Both the position numbers and the translations under genes were made by a program. A stretch of DNA of 64,000 bases. Origin: Suttonella indologenes. Lineage in GTDB: Bacteria; Pseudomonadota; Gammaproteobacteria; Cardiobacteriales; Cardiobacteriaceae. Location: the NCBI RefSeq assembly GCF_900460215.1, contig NZ_UHIA01000004.1:814001-878000 (forward strand), read 5' to 3'. A model generated the notes under the pieces. It was not told the DNA's origin, did no database searches, and was given only the letters and a program-made list of their open reading frames with translations. Of this stretch, positions 1 to 8,278 are shown piece after piece. Within the stretch, counting starts at the first letter, position 1; every line of letters starts with the position of its first letter.

Positions 1-892
1 CCTGTTCTTGGAAGGCTTTGATGATGGTTGAAGTGGTAACGTCCAATAAATCCAAATAGGTAGGGGTTACGCCATCCGGTTCGGATAGTGAATCCACATA
101 CAACACGCCGCCGTATGCCGCGCCGGTTTCTTTCGCCACTTGTTTGATAGGCTCGTCGGAAATGGTGCTTTCGCTGAAGACGACCGGAATGTTTTCCGCT
201 TTCACGGTTTTAATCAAAGCCGCCACTTGCTGCGGGCTGCCTTGCTGTTCGGCATTAATCGGCCATAAATAGGCTTCTTTAAAGCCGAAATCCGCCGTCC
301 AATAAGAGAATGCGCCTTCGCTGCTGACTAACCAACGTTGTGCTTCGGGAATCTTGGCAATCGCTTCGCGGCTTTTGCTCTCGATTTCCTCGATTTTCGC
401 TTTATAGGCTTGGGCATTGGCTTCGTAATGCGCTTTGTTTTCAGGGTCTGCCTTGATTAGAGCGGCAGCGATGTTGTCCACATAGATTTTGGCATTGCTG
501 GCAGACATCCACGCATGTGGGTTAGGTTTGCCTTTGTATTCGCCGCTGCTGATGGCAATCGGCGTGATGCCTTCTGAAACATTGACGGATTCCGCACCTT
601 TAATATTGCTGAAGAATTTTTCAAACCAGCGTTCCAAGCCCATGCCGTTCCACAAAATCAATTGCGCATCTTGAGCGGTGGCAAGGTCTTTCGGTGTGGG
701 TTCGTAGTCATGAATTTCCGCGCCGGGTTTGGTGATGGATACGACTTGTGCGTGTTCGCCGGCAACATTTTGCGCCATATCTGCGATAATCGTGAAAGTG
801 GTGGCGACTTTGAGTTTATCGGCGGCAAGGCTTGGAATTGCGCAAGCGGCAAGCAGGGCAGTAAGTAAAACTTTTGTTTGTGTTTTCAACAT
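1..892 (-). CDS. SitA/YfeA-like Mn/Fe/Zn ABC transporter substrate-binding protein (3' end at window edge)
   Basis: Periplasmic metal-binding receptor of a divalent-cation ABC importer (family ZnuA/SitA/PsaA, cluster A-I). The start ATG is at 892-890 on the minus strand. It is followed by a Sec signal peptide (MLKTQTKVLLTALLAACAIP then SLAAD) and the mature N-terminus KLKVATTFTIIADMAQNVAG. The family signature PGAEIHDYEPTPKD carries the first metal-ligand His, and LILWNGMGLERWFEKFF is typical of the SitA/YfeA branch. About 297 codons are inside the window, close to the usual ~305, so only the last few residues are missing. Permease and ATPase genes would lie to the left, outside the window. 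Mn/Fe rather than Zn specificity is inferred from the SitA-like motif and the lack of a His-rich loop. Confidence 0.88.
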   Translation of the reverse strand, partial: MLKTQTKVLLTALLAACAIPSLAADKLKVATTFTIIADMAQNVAGEHAQVVSITKPGAEIHDYEPTPKDLATAQDAQLILWNGMGLERWFEKFFSNIKGAESVNVSEGITPIAISSGEYKGKPNPHAWMSASNAKIYVDNIAAALIKADPENKAHYEANAQAYKAKIEEIESKSREAIAKIPEAQRWLVSSEGAFSYWTADFGFKEAYLWPINAEQQGSPQQVAALIKTVKAENIPVVFSESTISDEPIKQVAKETGAAYGGVLYVDSLSEPDGVTPTYLDLLDVTTSTIIKAFQEQ

Positions 893-948
893 GATGAATA
901 CCTATTTAAGATTAAAAGGAGTTGTTATTCTATTTCAAGTAGTAATGC

Positions 949-970
949 TTGTCAATTGCATGATAGACAA
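949..970 (-). promoter_or_regulatory. Candidate operator upstream of the metal-receptor gene
   Basis: The dyad TTGTC-N12-GACAA lies in the divergent intergenic region, about 57-78 bp upstream of the metal-receptor start. Genes of this family are commonly controlled by MntR, Zur or Fur. The dyad matches no consensus that I can name with certainty, so it is only a candidate site. Confidence 0.3.
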
Positions 971-1058
971 TTCATTTCATTGCTAATGATTTATTTTGAA
1001 ATTTCTTGCTAACATTTTACAATTTACGTTATCAGCAGTGGTAAACGGAGAGTGAAGC

Positions 1059-2426
1059 ATGATTAGCATATTTGAGATGTTTAAAATCGGTATCGGACCG
1101 TCCAGTTCGCATACCGTAGGGCCGATGAAGGCTGCCGGTTTGTTTTTGCAGGCATTAAAAGCAGCGGATTGTTATGCGCAAACAGCACGTTTTGCCGTGC
1201 ATGTTTATGGTTCTTTATCTTTGACAGGGATTGGGCACGGTACGGACGGCGCTATTTTGGCAGGTTTGGCGGGAGAAGATCCGAAAACCGTAGATACCGA
1301 CAAAATGCCGCAATTGATAGCGGATATTCGGGCGAATAAAGCAGTTGCGCAGCCTGATCGCAGTCCGATTGCTTTGGATACGGAAAAAGATTTTGTTTTC
1401 CATAAAACGCGTTTGCCTTTGCATGAAAACGGAATGACTTTGCAAGCTTTTGATGCGCAAGATACGCTGCTGTTGGAGAAAAATTACTATTCTATCGGCG
1501 GCGGTTTTGTTGTTGAAGAGGAAGATTTCAGTACCGCTTTAGGGCAAGAAGATTTGCCGGTGCCTTATCCTTATAAAAATGCGGCCGATTTGCTGGCGCA
1601 TTGCGAAAAAGAGAATTTGCGTTTATCGACGGTGATGCTGCGCAATGAAAGCGCATTGCATCAAGAGGCGGTAGTGCGCGATTACTGTCAAGAAGTTTGG
1701 GGCGTAATGCGCGATTGTATTGCACGCGGATTGGAACATGAAGGTGTTTTGCCCGGTAAACTGCGCATTCCGCGCCGTGCGGCGCAGTTGCATCGCCAAT
1801 TGGAAGATGCCGGCGATAATTTAAGCAAAGATCCGATGTTTTTGATTGATTGGCTGAATATGGTGGCGATGGCGGTGAATGAAGAGAATGCCGCCGGCGG
1901 GCGTGTGGTAACCGCGCCGACAAATGGGGCTTGCGGTATTGTGCCGGCGGTTTTGGCTTATTACGAACGCTTCGTGCATCCGCTTGATGAAGACAAAATC
2001 ACCCGTTATTTACTGACTTGCAGCGCTATCGGCAGTCTTTACAAAATGAATGCTTCTATTTCGGGCGCGGAAGTGGGTTGCCAAGGAGAAGTAGGCGTGG
2101 CTTGTTCTATGGCGGCTGCCGGATTGACGGATTTGCAAGGCGGAACTGCCGAACAAGTCTGCGAGGCGGCAGAAATCGCTATGGAGCATCATTTGGGCTT
2201 AACCTGCGATCCGGTGGCAGGACAGGTGCAAGTGCCTTGTATCGAGCGTAATGCGGTGTCAGCCGTTAAAGCGGTCAATGCCGCGCGGATGTCTCTGATG
2301 CGCAGAAGCAAGCCGGTCGTCTCTTTAGACGAAGTGATTAAAACCATGTATGAAACCGGCAAGGATATGAATGAAAAATATCGCGAAACCTCAACAGGCG
2401 GCTTGGCGATGAATGTGCCTTGCTAA
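1059..2426 (+). CDS. sdaA: L-serine ammonia-lyase (L-serine dehydratase), iron-sulfur dependent
   Basis: Converts L-serine to pyruvate and ammonia in the cytoplasm using a [4Fe-4S] cluster. The 455-aa length matches single-chain SdaA/SdaB. The N-terminal beta domain opens with ISIFEMFKIGIGPSSSHTVGP, the family hallmark. The alpha domain holds the cluster cysteines, in contexts GACGIVPA, TCSAIGSLYKMN and VPCIERN. The start is fixed by GGAGAG 7-10 bases upstream. It is transcribed divergently from the metal-receptor gene and ends in its own hairpin. No frame or motif defect is visible. Confidence 0.96.
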   Translation: MISIFEMFKIGIGPSSSHTVGPMKAAGLFLQALKAADCYAQTARFAVHVYGSLSLTGIGHGTDGAILAGLAGEDPKTVDTDKMPQLIADIRANKAVAQPDRSPIALDTEKDFVFHKTRLPLHENGMTLQAFDAQDTLLLEKNYYSIGGGFVVEEEDFSTALGQEDLPVPYPYKNAADLLAHCEKENLRLSTVMLRNESALHQEAVVRDYCQEVWGVMRDCIARGLEHEGVLPGKLRIPRRAAQLHRQLEDAGDNLSKDPMFLIDWLNMVAMAVNEENAAGGRVVTAPTNGACGIVPAVLAYYERFVHPLDEDKITRYLLTCSAIGSLYKMNASISGAEVGCQGEVGVACSMAAAGLTDLQGGTAEQVCEAAEIAMEHHLGLTCDPVAGQVQVPCIERNAVSAVKAVNAARMSLMRRSKPVVSLDEVIKTMYETGKDMNEKYRETSTGGLAMNVPC

Positions 2427-2461
2427 GACAAAGTACGATTTATTTTAGCGGCTTTTCAATT

Positions 2462-2499
2462 AAATCTATGCCAATATACAATTGGCATAGATTTTTTTG
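2462..2499 (+). terminator. Rho-independent terminator of sdaA
   Basis: Perfect 13-bp inverted repeat AATCTATGCCAAT / ATTGGCATAGATT with a 6-base loop, followed directly by a T run. It sits 36 bases after the sdaA stop. Confidence 0.85.
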
Positions 2500-2549
2500 T
2501 ATGTGGTTTAAAAATAATTGAATATGATTAAGCTATATTTATTTTCTGA

Positions 2550-3684
2550 TTATTTGTCTATAAAGATATTTTTTTGAAAACTTATACCGCAGACTTGAAA
2601 AGCTTCATAATGAGCAATGAGTCGGTCGATATGTTTGCGTAATGCGGTTTTTTCAGCTTTGCTCAGTCCTTTAATATAAGTGAAATGCTGATCGAGCGGC
2701 AATAGAAAATGGCTGCCGCGAATCCTTGCAACGACTAAATATTCTTTGACGAGATAGATAGAGTTTTTATCTTATTTTTTAAAAATCCATGGTTTGAAGT
2801 TGCTTCTTCCAATCTGTATTTGATAGCTGTTTTTCATTAAAGTTCCCGCCGGATAGCAAATAACGTATTTATCTATTTTTTTCCCATATTTGAAATATTC
2901 CCAATCGTTGATAGCTACAATTTCCCAAGGTTGATTGTCAGCGCGATTGAATAAATCTAAGACAGTATAATAAAAGCCTGAAAAGCCGAATATGACAATA
3001 GCGGCGAATAATAAAAAACAGCCATACTTATCATGACAAACATAAATATGCTGCGCCGAATAATCGTTTGTTGTGCAAAGGAATTGCTAAAACGATATGG
3101 TGCATTGAGGCTTGAAAGTATCGTAATGTATTCGGGATTGTTAAAACCGCTACTGGCTGAGAATGTTTGTTTATAGCGCTTATAGTCGAAGAATTGAAAA
3201 AGTATTACGGCGTTGGCTCGCCTTGCCGTACTATCTGTACTGTCTGCGGCTCGCCGCCTTGTACTACTTTTTCACTTCTCCGACTATAGCATCGTAAGTA
3301 AAAATAAACTGGCAATATTTGTTTCTTCTCGAGTCTCTGCATTGTCCGTAAGCAGAACGAATTTCGGCTGTTGCGGATTTTTCTGAAGAGGCTAAATGCT
3401 ATTTATAATATGCGGTATTATGGCAGGCGCTGCGTAAACTGACATCATGAAAACTATGGCAAGGTTTTGGCGGTGGGGACGGTAAACATAGTGCCGATTT
3501 CCTGTGAGTCATTAAGCCAGATATGCCAATCTTCTTTTAACTGACCATTCATGCTGTTATTCATGCCAACAATTGAGATGACAAGTAGCAAACCAATGAT
3601 TCCTACAATTCTTGGGGCAGTCATTGAAAATTTTTTTGCCTGCAATACGCGATTTGTTGTTGGAAAATAGCCTAAATGAATCAT
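2550..3684 (-). pseudogene. Decayed paralogue of the two-TM membrane protein at 4674-5525, split by a MITE
   Basis: Reading the minus strand gives successive blocks colinear with the intact protein at 4674-5525. The N-terminal TM block (start 3684) corresponds to its first membrane segment. A block containing RFSNSFA is identical in both proteins. A second TM block follows, then a region starting PWEIVAINDWEYF (cognate PWLLVGLEDF), then a C-terminal LLPLDQHFTYIKGLS block (cognate VPLDLNLEIVGGLT). Lesions include an early stop near 3454, frameshifts around 3000-3060, an in-frame TAA at 2772-2774 and a 108-bp MITE at 3181-3288. Deleting the MITE but keeping one TA rejoins IFTYDA to KRYKQTFSASS in frame. 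This gene duplicate has been lost. Confidence 0.75.
3181..3288 (-). mobile_element. 108-bp MITE, TATAGTC family (copy 1, reverse orientation)
   Basis: Begins TATAGTCGAAGAATTGAAAA and ends with the complement of TATAGTCGGAGAAGTGAAAA. The interior carries the palindromic GGCGGCGAGCCGC block shared by all copies. Inserted at a TA dinucleotide in the pseudogene at 2550-3684. Terminal inverted repeats resemble those of the IS630 at 13907-14797. Confidence 0.85.
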
Positions 3685-3727
3685 AGAGTGAATTTTGAGA
3701 AGTTTTTAATGTTTTCTTTTTCAAAAT

Positions 3728-3764
3728 AAAAAAGCTTCAGCATAAAATGATGTTATGCTGAAGC
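3728..3764 (-). terminator. Rho-independent terminator of the lipase gene
   Basis: 12-bp perfect stem GCTTCAGCATAA / TTATGCTGAAGC with a 7-base loop. On the minus strand it is followed by a run of six T. It lies about 30 bases beyond the lipase stop. Confidence 0.85.
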
Positions 3765-3791
3765 CTATATCAATAAGGTAAGAAAATAATG

Positions 3792-4556
3792 TTATTTATC
3801 TTTAACCAGACTTTGTACGGCATGATAAATAGAGGCTTTGTTTCTTAATTGGGCATTATGCGATAAGCCTTTGAATAATTTTTTATGCTGCGCATCCACA
3901 TTCATCGCAAAACCACTGTCGATAGTGGTCAAGCTATCTAAATTAGAAGCTTGTAAATGCCAGTTTGTTTTCATCAACGACTGCGGATTAGGATTGCTTG
4001 CAAGCCATTTGAAGTCCGGATGGCTTACTTGCAGGGATTTGCATTGGCGGTGGATACAGAGATTGGCAAAATCTGAGCCTTTATGCGGTGTGGCAATGGT
4101 AACCGCATCTTCCACGAGAATATTTCTAAAGCCCGATTCGTATTCGCTTCCGCCTTGCACGGCGCTGCGAATCACCAAACCGCCCATAGAATGTCCCATT
4201 AAATCAACTTTTTGATTATATTTTGTGTAATGATCAAAAACATAATTAGAAAGCGTGCGTCCTAGTTCTTTCCAAGTATTATCACGACCTGTATTGCCGT
4301 ATAGCTTCGCTAAATTAACATCGCAATTTTTGCTGGCTTTGTAATAAGTAACTGTTTTAACGTTGGTAAATCCTTGCGTTTTTAGTTCTTTTAAGATAGG
4401 TCCCCATAATTGGCCGCAGTTGATGCTGGCAGAGTCATATGTCATAAATCCATGTACTAATAAGACGGGCGTATCTTTGCTTTGCGTAGCCGGTTGCGCT
4501 TGTGCCGCGATTGCCAAGCAAGGAATAAGGGCAAGCCATAGTTTTTTCATAAACAT
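3792..4556 (-). CDS. Secreted alpha/beta-hydrolase, triacylglycerol lipase-like
   Basis: 254-aa predicted exported esterase/lipase. Residues 1-20 form a signal peptide ending AIAAQAQ. Mature-domain motifs are VLLVHGF (oxyanion-hole region, residues 31-37) and the nucleophile elbow GHSMGGL with Ser123. A late His in LSHNAQL is a plausible triad member; the catalytic Asp is not assigned. The overall arrangement resembles bacterial lipase class 2 / EstA-like proteins (LVHGF...GHSMGG). Cysteines near residues 47 and 78 and in the LCIHRQCKS segment suggest disulfides after export. Monocistronic, with its own terminator. Substrate range cannot be read from sequence. Confidence 0.85.
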   Translation of the reverse strand: MFMKKLWLALIPCLAIAAQAQPATQSKDTPVLLVHGFMTYDSASINCGQLWGPILKELKTQGFTNVKTVTYYKASKNCDVNLAKLYGNTGRDNTWKELGRTLSNYVFDHYTKYNQKVDLMGHSMGGLVIRSAVQGGSEYESGFRNILVEDAVTIATPHKGSDFANLCIHRQCKSLQVSHPDFKWLASNPNPQSLMKTNWHLQASNLDSLTTIDSGFAMNVDAQHKKLFKGLSHNAQLRNKASIYHAVQSLVKDK

Positions 4557-4673
4557 CTCCAGTTAAGTTAAGGAAGGGCAATAATGCCGGGTGCGATTTT
4601 ATCATTACTAAAAGATTGAATTAAAGTTATTTTTGTTATTAAGCGCTGTTTTCTTACACATTAACTGAAATTG

Positions 4674-5525
4674 CTATGGATTTTCGCTGTGGTTTTCAGC
4701 TTGTATCAGCGTTTCGATATGTCTTCGGCATTGGCGGCGCTGCGATTCGGTCAAACCCCCGACAATTTCCAGATTTAAATCCAAAGGCACGGGCATACCG
4801 CCGTTTTTCGGCATGACTGCCAAGAGATAGGCATTGCCCTGATGTTCAAAAAGATAGGGTGAGAAATATTTGCCGTCAATAAGTAAACGATAGGGCTTTT
4901 TCTTAGGGTTTTTTCGCGGAATATTGACGATATAGCGCTTTTTCGTATGGTGAAAATCCTCCAATCCGACCAACAGCCAAGGTTGTCCTTGCCATGCGTA
5001 TAAAGCGGCTAATCGGCGTCGACTCCACGGCAGCCATAAAAATAGTGTGAATAAGGTCATACCAATCAAAACAAAACTGAGAGCATGGAAAAACAACCAT
5101 GCCAGACTGCGGCTGCCAAGTTTTTCCATGGCAAAACTGTTGCTAAAGCGCGGCGGATTGCCGCCGTCGCTAAGTAATTGCAAGGGCGGCAAAGCCTTAG
5201 GTCGGCTGCCGAAAAAGACGGTTTTTTGTTTGAGGAAGCCGTTCTGATAGTAAATGAAAATGCGGCAGGTGCTGATGCTGCGGCTTTGCCAGCAATAGCT
5301 TTCGGGGTGGACTTCTGCTTCCGGCACCGGTTGATAATGATGGCGTAGTCGCCAGTCTTGCCATAGTGTGCGCGTATTGTCGCGTTCCATATAGAAAATG
5401 GCACAGCCTAGAGCAAAAAGCATGGCGCAAATCAGGTAAGTGAAAAAAGGCGATAAATGTCCCATGCGTTTGATATAGGGGCGGGTGCTTTGGGCAAAGC
5501 CGGGAAAACTGCCGAGAATGAACAT
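4674..5525 (-). CDS. Two-TM membrane protein of unknown function
   Basis: 283 aa, family not recognised. Predicted membrane segments are at about residues 27-46 (FFTYLICAMLFALGCAIFY) and 143-167 (SLAWLFFHALSFVLIGMTLF). The ~100-residue segment between them is probably periplasmic and holds two Cys (YCWQSRSISTCRIF). A cytoplasmic-looking tail of about 115 residues is rich in Arg/Lys. The dead gene at 2550-3684 is its paralogue, so the family was duplicated locally and one copy decayed. The region between the two is occupied by the lipase on the same strand. No function is proposed. Confidence 0.75.
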   Translation of the reverse strand: MFILGSFPGFAQSTRPYIKRMGHLSPFFTYLICAMLFALGCAIFYMERDNTRTLWQDWRLRHHYQPVPEAEVHPESYCWQSRSISTCRIFIYYQNGFLKQKTVFFGSRPKALPPLQLLSDGGNPPRFSNSFAMEKLGSRSLAWLFFHALSFVLIGMTLFTLFLWLPWSRRRLAALYAWQGQPWLLVGLEDFHHTKKRYIVNIPRKNPKKKPYRLLIDGKYFSPYLFEHQGNAYLLAVMPKNGGMPVPLDLNLEIVGGLTESQRRQCRRHIETLIQAENHSENP

Positions 5526-5669
5526 GATGTTTTTCTATAAATCTGCGTATGATAGATAGGATGTAGCGGCGCTATCATAACACATTTTAGACTTGATAAA
5601 TTATGCCGCTAAACGGCTTTTTTGCCGCCTAATCGCGTACAATAAGCGCAAAATCGATAAGGAGAGAAC

Positions 5670-6437
5670 ATGGAAGCCATTAAACGGGAATTGTTGGCGC
5701 AATTTTCCCAAGGGCAGGCATTTTGCCGCATGCGCTATCAGGGGCAAAATTATATATTGCCGGTGGCAGTGGACAATAGCCTGCAATTGGAAGATTTATT
5801 GGAAATTGAGCGTCAAAAAACGGCGGTAATGGAGAATTTGCAGCGCTTTATGCAGGATAAACCCTACAACCATATGCTGCTTTGGGGCGCGAGAGGCACA
5901 GGGAAATCTTCTTTGATTCGTGCCGCTTTTCAGACTTTGACGGGGCAGGGCTTAAAACTCTTGCAATTGGCTTGCGATGATTTGCAGGATTTGGCTTTTT
6001 TGCTGTGGGTATTGGCGCAAACCCAAGACAAATTCCTGATTTATATCGATGATTTATCCTTTTCGGATAATGATGACAGTTACCGCGCCTTAAAAGCCGT
6101 GCTGGACGGCTCGATTGCCGGCATGGCAAAAAACGTAATGCTCTGCGTGACCTCTAACCGCCGCCATTTACTCAGCGAAAGTCATCATTCTGACGATGCC
6201 ATTCATCCTGAAGAAGATGTGGAAGAGCAAATCTCTCTTGCCGAGCGCTTTGGTTTGCGTCTGTCTTTTCATCCGCTGTCGCAGCGCCAATATTTGGATA
6301 TGGTGACGCATTGGGCTTTGCGTCACGGCTTGACTTATGATGACAGTTTGCAACAGCAGGCATTGCAATTTTCTTTGGCACGCGGCAGCCGTAGCGCCCG
6401 CGTTGCCGAACAATTCGTGCGCCAAATAGGGCAATAA
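5670..6437 (+). CDS. DUF815-family AAA+ ATPase
   Basis: 255 aa. Walker A GARGTGKSS is at about residues 74-82 and Walker B FLIYIDDLSF at about 122-131. Sensor-like CVTSNRRHLL follows at about 160, and an Arg-rich C-terminus (ARGSRSARVA) at the end. This pattern is characteristic of the DUF815/YifB-neighbour family of predicted P-loop ATPases whose role is unknown. The ATG is preceded by AAGGAGAG, which sets the start. It lies 1 base upstream of trmL (stop 6437, next ATG 6439), so the two are almost certainly cotranscribed and translationally coupled. Confidence 0.85.
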   Translation: MEAIKRELLAQFSQGQAFCRMRYQGQNYILPVAVDNSLQLEDLLEIERQKTAVMENLQRFMQDKPYNHMLLWGARGTGKSSLIRAAFQTLTGQGLKLLQLACDDLQDLAFLLWVLAQTQDKFLIYIDDLSFSDNDDSYRALKAVLDGSIAGMAKNVMLCVTSNRRHLLSESHHSDDAIHPEEDVEEQISLAERFGLRLSFHPLSQRQYLDMVTHWALRHGLTYDDSLQQQALQFSLARGSRSARVAEQFVRQIGQ

Positions 6438-6438
6438 A

Positions 6439-6903
6439 ATGCACTTAGCCTTGTTTCAACCGCAAATACCGCCCAATACGGGCAATATTATCCGCCTTTG
6501 CGCCAATACCGGTGCGCAATTGCATATTATCCATCCCACCGCTTTCGGCTGGGACGACAAACGCCTGCGCCGCGCCGGACTGGATTATGCCGAATTTGCC
6601 AGCGTGCAGCATCATGACTCATGGCAGGACTTCGCCGCTTATGTCGCGCAACATTTGCCGCAGTCGCGCATTTGGGCATTGACTACGCGCGGCACACATA
6701 ATGTCTTTGATGCGCGTTTTGCCGCCGAAGACGTGCTGCTTTTCGGCAGCGAAACCGCAGGCTTGAGCGAGGAAATTCATCGGGCGCTGGCAAGCGAACA
6801 AAAACTGCGCCTGCCTATGCAGACGCATTCCCGCAGCTTGAATCTTTCCAATGCGGCGGCGGTGGTATTGTATGAAGCCCTGCGGCAGACGGGCTTGCCA
6901 TGA
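6439..6903 (+). CDS. trmL: tRNA (cytidine/uridine-34 2'-O)-methyltransferase
   Basis: 154-aa SPOUT-class methyltransferase that methylates the wobble ribose of tRNA-Leu isoacceptors using S-adenosylmethionine. Diagnostic segments are the N-terminal LFQPQIPPNTGNIIRLCANTG, the knot motif LLFGSETAGLS (about 98-108), and the C-terminal RSLNLSNAAAVVLYEALRQ. The length equals that of TrmL (~157 aa). It is coupled to the DUF815 gene, and the unstable repeat tract begins 98 bases after its stop. Confidence 0.95.
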   Translation: MHLALFQPQIPPNTGNIIRLCANTGAQLHIIHPTAFGWDDKRLRRAGLDYAEFASVQHHDSWQDFAAYVAQHLPQSRIWALTTRGTHNVFDARFAAEDVLLFGSETAGLSEEIHRALASEQKLRLPMQTHSRSLNLSNAAAVVLYEALRQTGLP

Positions 6904-7000
6904 ATATTAATGGCATTGCTTTATTCTAAATTCTCACATAAAATTGCGACAATCTTTTAATAAAGCATAATTTAATTTGTTGAAAATGATAGAATATTTG

Positions 7001-7172
7001 TCAGTCAGTCAGTCAGTCAGTCAGTCAGTCAGTCAGTCAGTCAGTCAGTCAGTCAGTCAGTCAGTCAGTCAGTCAGTCAGTCAGTCAGTCAGTCAGTCAG
7101 TCAGTCAGTCAGTCAGTCAGTCAGTCAGTCAGTCAGTCAGTCAGTCAGTCAGTCAGTCAGTCAGTCAGTCAG
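7001..7172. repeat. (TCAG)43 perfect tetranucleotide tract
   Basis: Forty-three uninterrupted copies of TCAG (172 bp). Tracts of this kind change length by slipped-strand mispairing, and in Haemophilus and relatives they sit in phase-variable genes, including restriction-modification mod genes. Here the tract lies 86 bases before the ATG of an N6-methyltransferase gene remnant. Translated, the tract encodes an SQSV repeat from a weak start near 6977/6986. After the tract, frame 2 stops at 7177 and frame 1 (the methyltransferase frame) stops at 7189-7191. The third frame runs past the methyltransferase start and stops at about 7264. No repeat number therefore gives a direct fusion. Confidence 0.97.
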
Positions 7173-7257
7173 TTTAGCGATTTTAATCTAAATTGCTTAT
7201 ATTTTCCTAGATTATTATTCTCTTATCTTTTTTTATTAACCTGCAGTGGGGGCAAAC

Positions 7258-7867
7258 ATGCAGGTTAAATCACGTCAGCGTGTGGCTGATCATGGCGAAG
7301 TATTTACCGCCGAGCGTGAAGTCAAAGCCATGCTCAATCTTTTGCCGAATGAAATTTGGCAAAAGATTAATAGCAAATTTTTAGAGCCTGCCTGCGGGAA
7401 TGGTAATTTTTTAGCTGAAATATTAGCTCGAAAATTAGATATGATTTTGCAGATGCTGCAATCTAAAAAAATTAAAAAAATACATTGGCAATTTAATTAT
7501 GAATATTATGCGATTCAATCCATATCTTCTATTTATGGTATAGAAATACTGCCTGACAATTGTCTGGAATGCCGTGAAAGATTATTAAATTTGTTTATAG
7601 AACAAGCATTATCAAAAAAATTTTGAAGAAGTAAAACAGTATATCATTTCTATTTCTGAATATTTATTAGAGAAAAATATTGTGAATGGTGATGCTTTAT
7701 TCAGCTCACCGGTTATATTCAGCGAATGGAGTTTTATGGGTGAAATGGTTTGTCGTACAGAGTATGTCTATCAAAAACTAGTAGAAGATAAACATTATCG
7801 AACAAACTATGCTACCCATAAAAAATACCTACCTACTCACTTTTTAAAATTATCAGAGCAAGGATAA
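7258..7867 (+). pseudogene. R-M system gene 1: N6-adenine methyltransferase-like protein, frameshifted
   Basis: Starts at ATG 7258 after GGGGG; an in-frame GTG at 7246 is the alternative. The protein begins with the family opening QRVADHGEVFTAEREVKAML, then the SAM-binding motif I FLEPACGNGNF. It matches the small N6-methyltransferase-like subunits that precede Eco57I-type methylases in three-gene R-M loci. The frame ends at 7624-7626 because of an A7 run (7614-7620). One base fewer in the run would continue it as NFEEVKQYIISISEYLLE through GDAL and FSEW to HFLKL, stopping at 7865-7867. The part after FSEW looks shortened. The frame break could be a mutation, a slippage switch or a sequencing error. 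Confidence 0.7.
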
Positions 7868-8189
7868 TGTGATGGATATTCAGATTGATAGTAATATTAT
7901 TAAGGATTTAAACAGATTAACTCAAGAACAACTATCACTTTTTGAAGGCAATTATAATCCCGATGTATTGGACTGTTTATCCAGTCTGTCTAATGATGAG
8001 GTTTTCACATCGCCAAAACATGCCAATCAAATGCTGGATTTATTGCCGTCTGAGATTTGGTCAAATCCAAAGGCGACATTCTTAGACCCTGTGTGTAAAT
8101 CTGGGGTATTTTTGCGTGAAATTGTCAAACGCTTGGATAAAGGCTTAAAAAATCAAATACCAGATAAACAAACTCGCATTAACCACATT

Positions 8190-8252
8190 TTAAAAAATCA
8201 AGTTTTTGGAAGTACTGCCACGTATGTAGGTAGCTTTGACCGATATTTGCAT
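8190..8252 (-). pseudogene. prpF N-terminal fragment 1
   Basis: On the minus strand, AAAGGAG then ATG at 8252 opens a 20-codon frame containing KATYIRGSTSK. This is the N-terminal hallmark of PrpF (ATYMRGGTSKG), the accessory isomerase paired with AcnD in the 2-methylcitrate cycle. It stops at 8190. It includes the 30-bp repeat 8205-8234, which is nearly identical to 9188-9217. Only the start of the gene is present. Confidence 0.6.
8205..8234. repeat. 30-bp direct repeat, left copy (prpF start)
   Basis: Differs from 9188-9217 at 3 of 30 positions. The pair flanks the cation-transporter cassette and could have served as homology for its insertion. Confidence 0.8.
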
Positions 8253-8278
8253 AAAAACTCCTTTGCTGGTGAAAGGAA

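Noticed and set aside
6977..7177. Open frame encoding an SQSV repeat protein
   Set aside because: It is only the translation of the TCAG tract from a weak TTG/ATG with no ribosome site and stops 5 bases after the tract.
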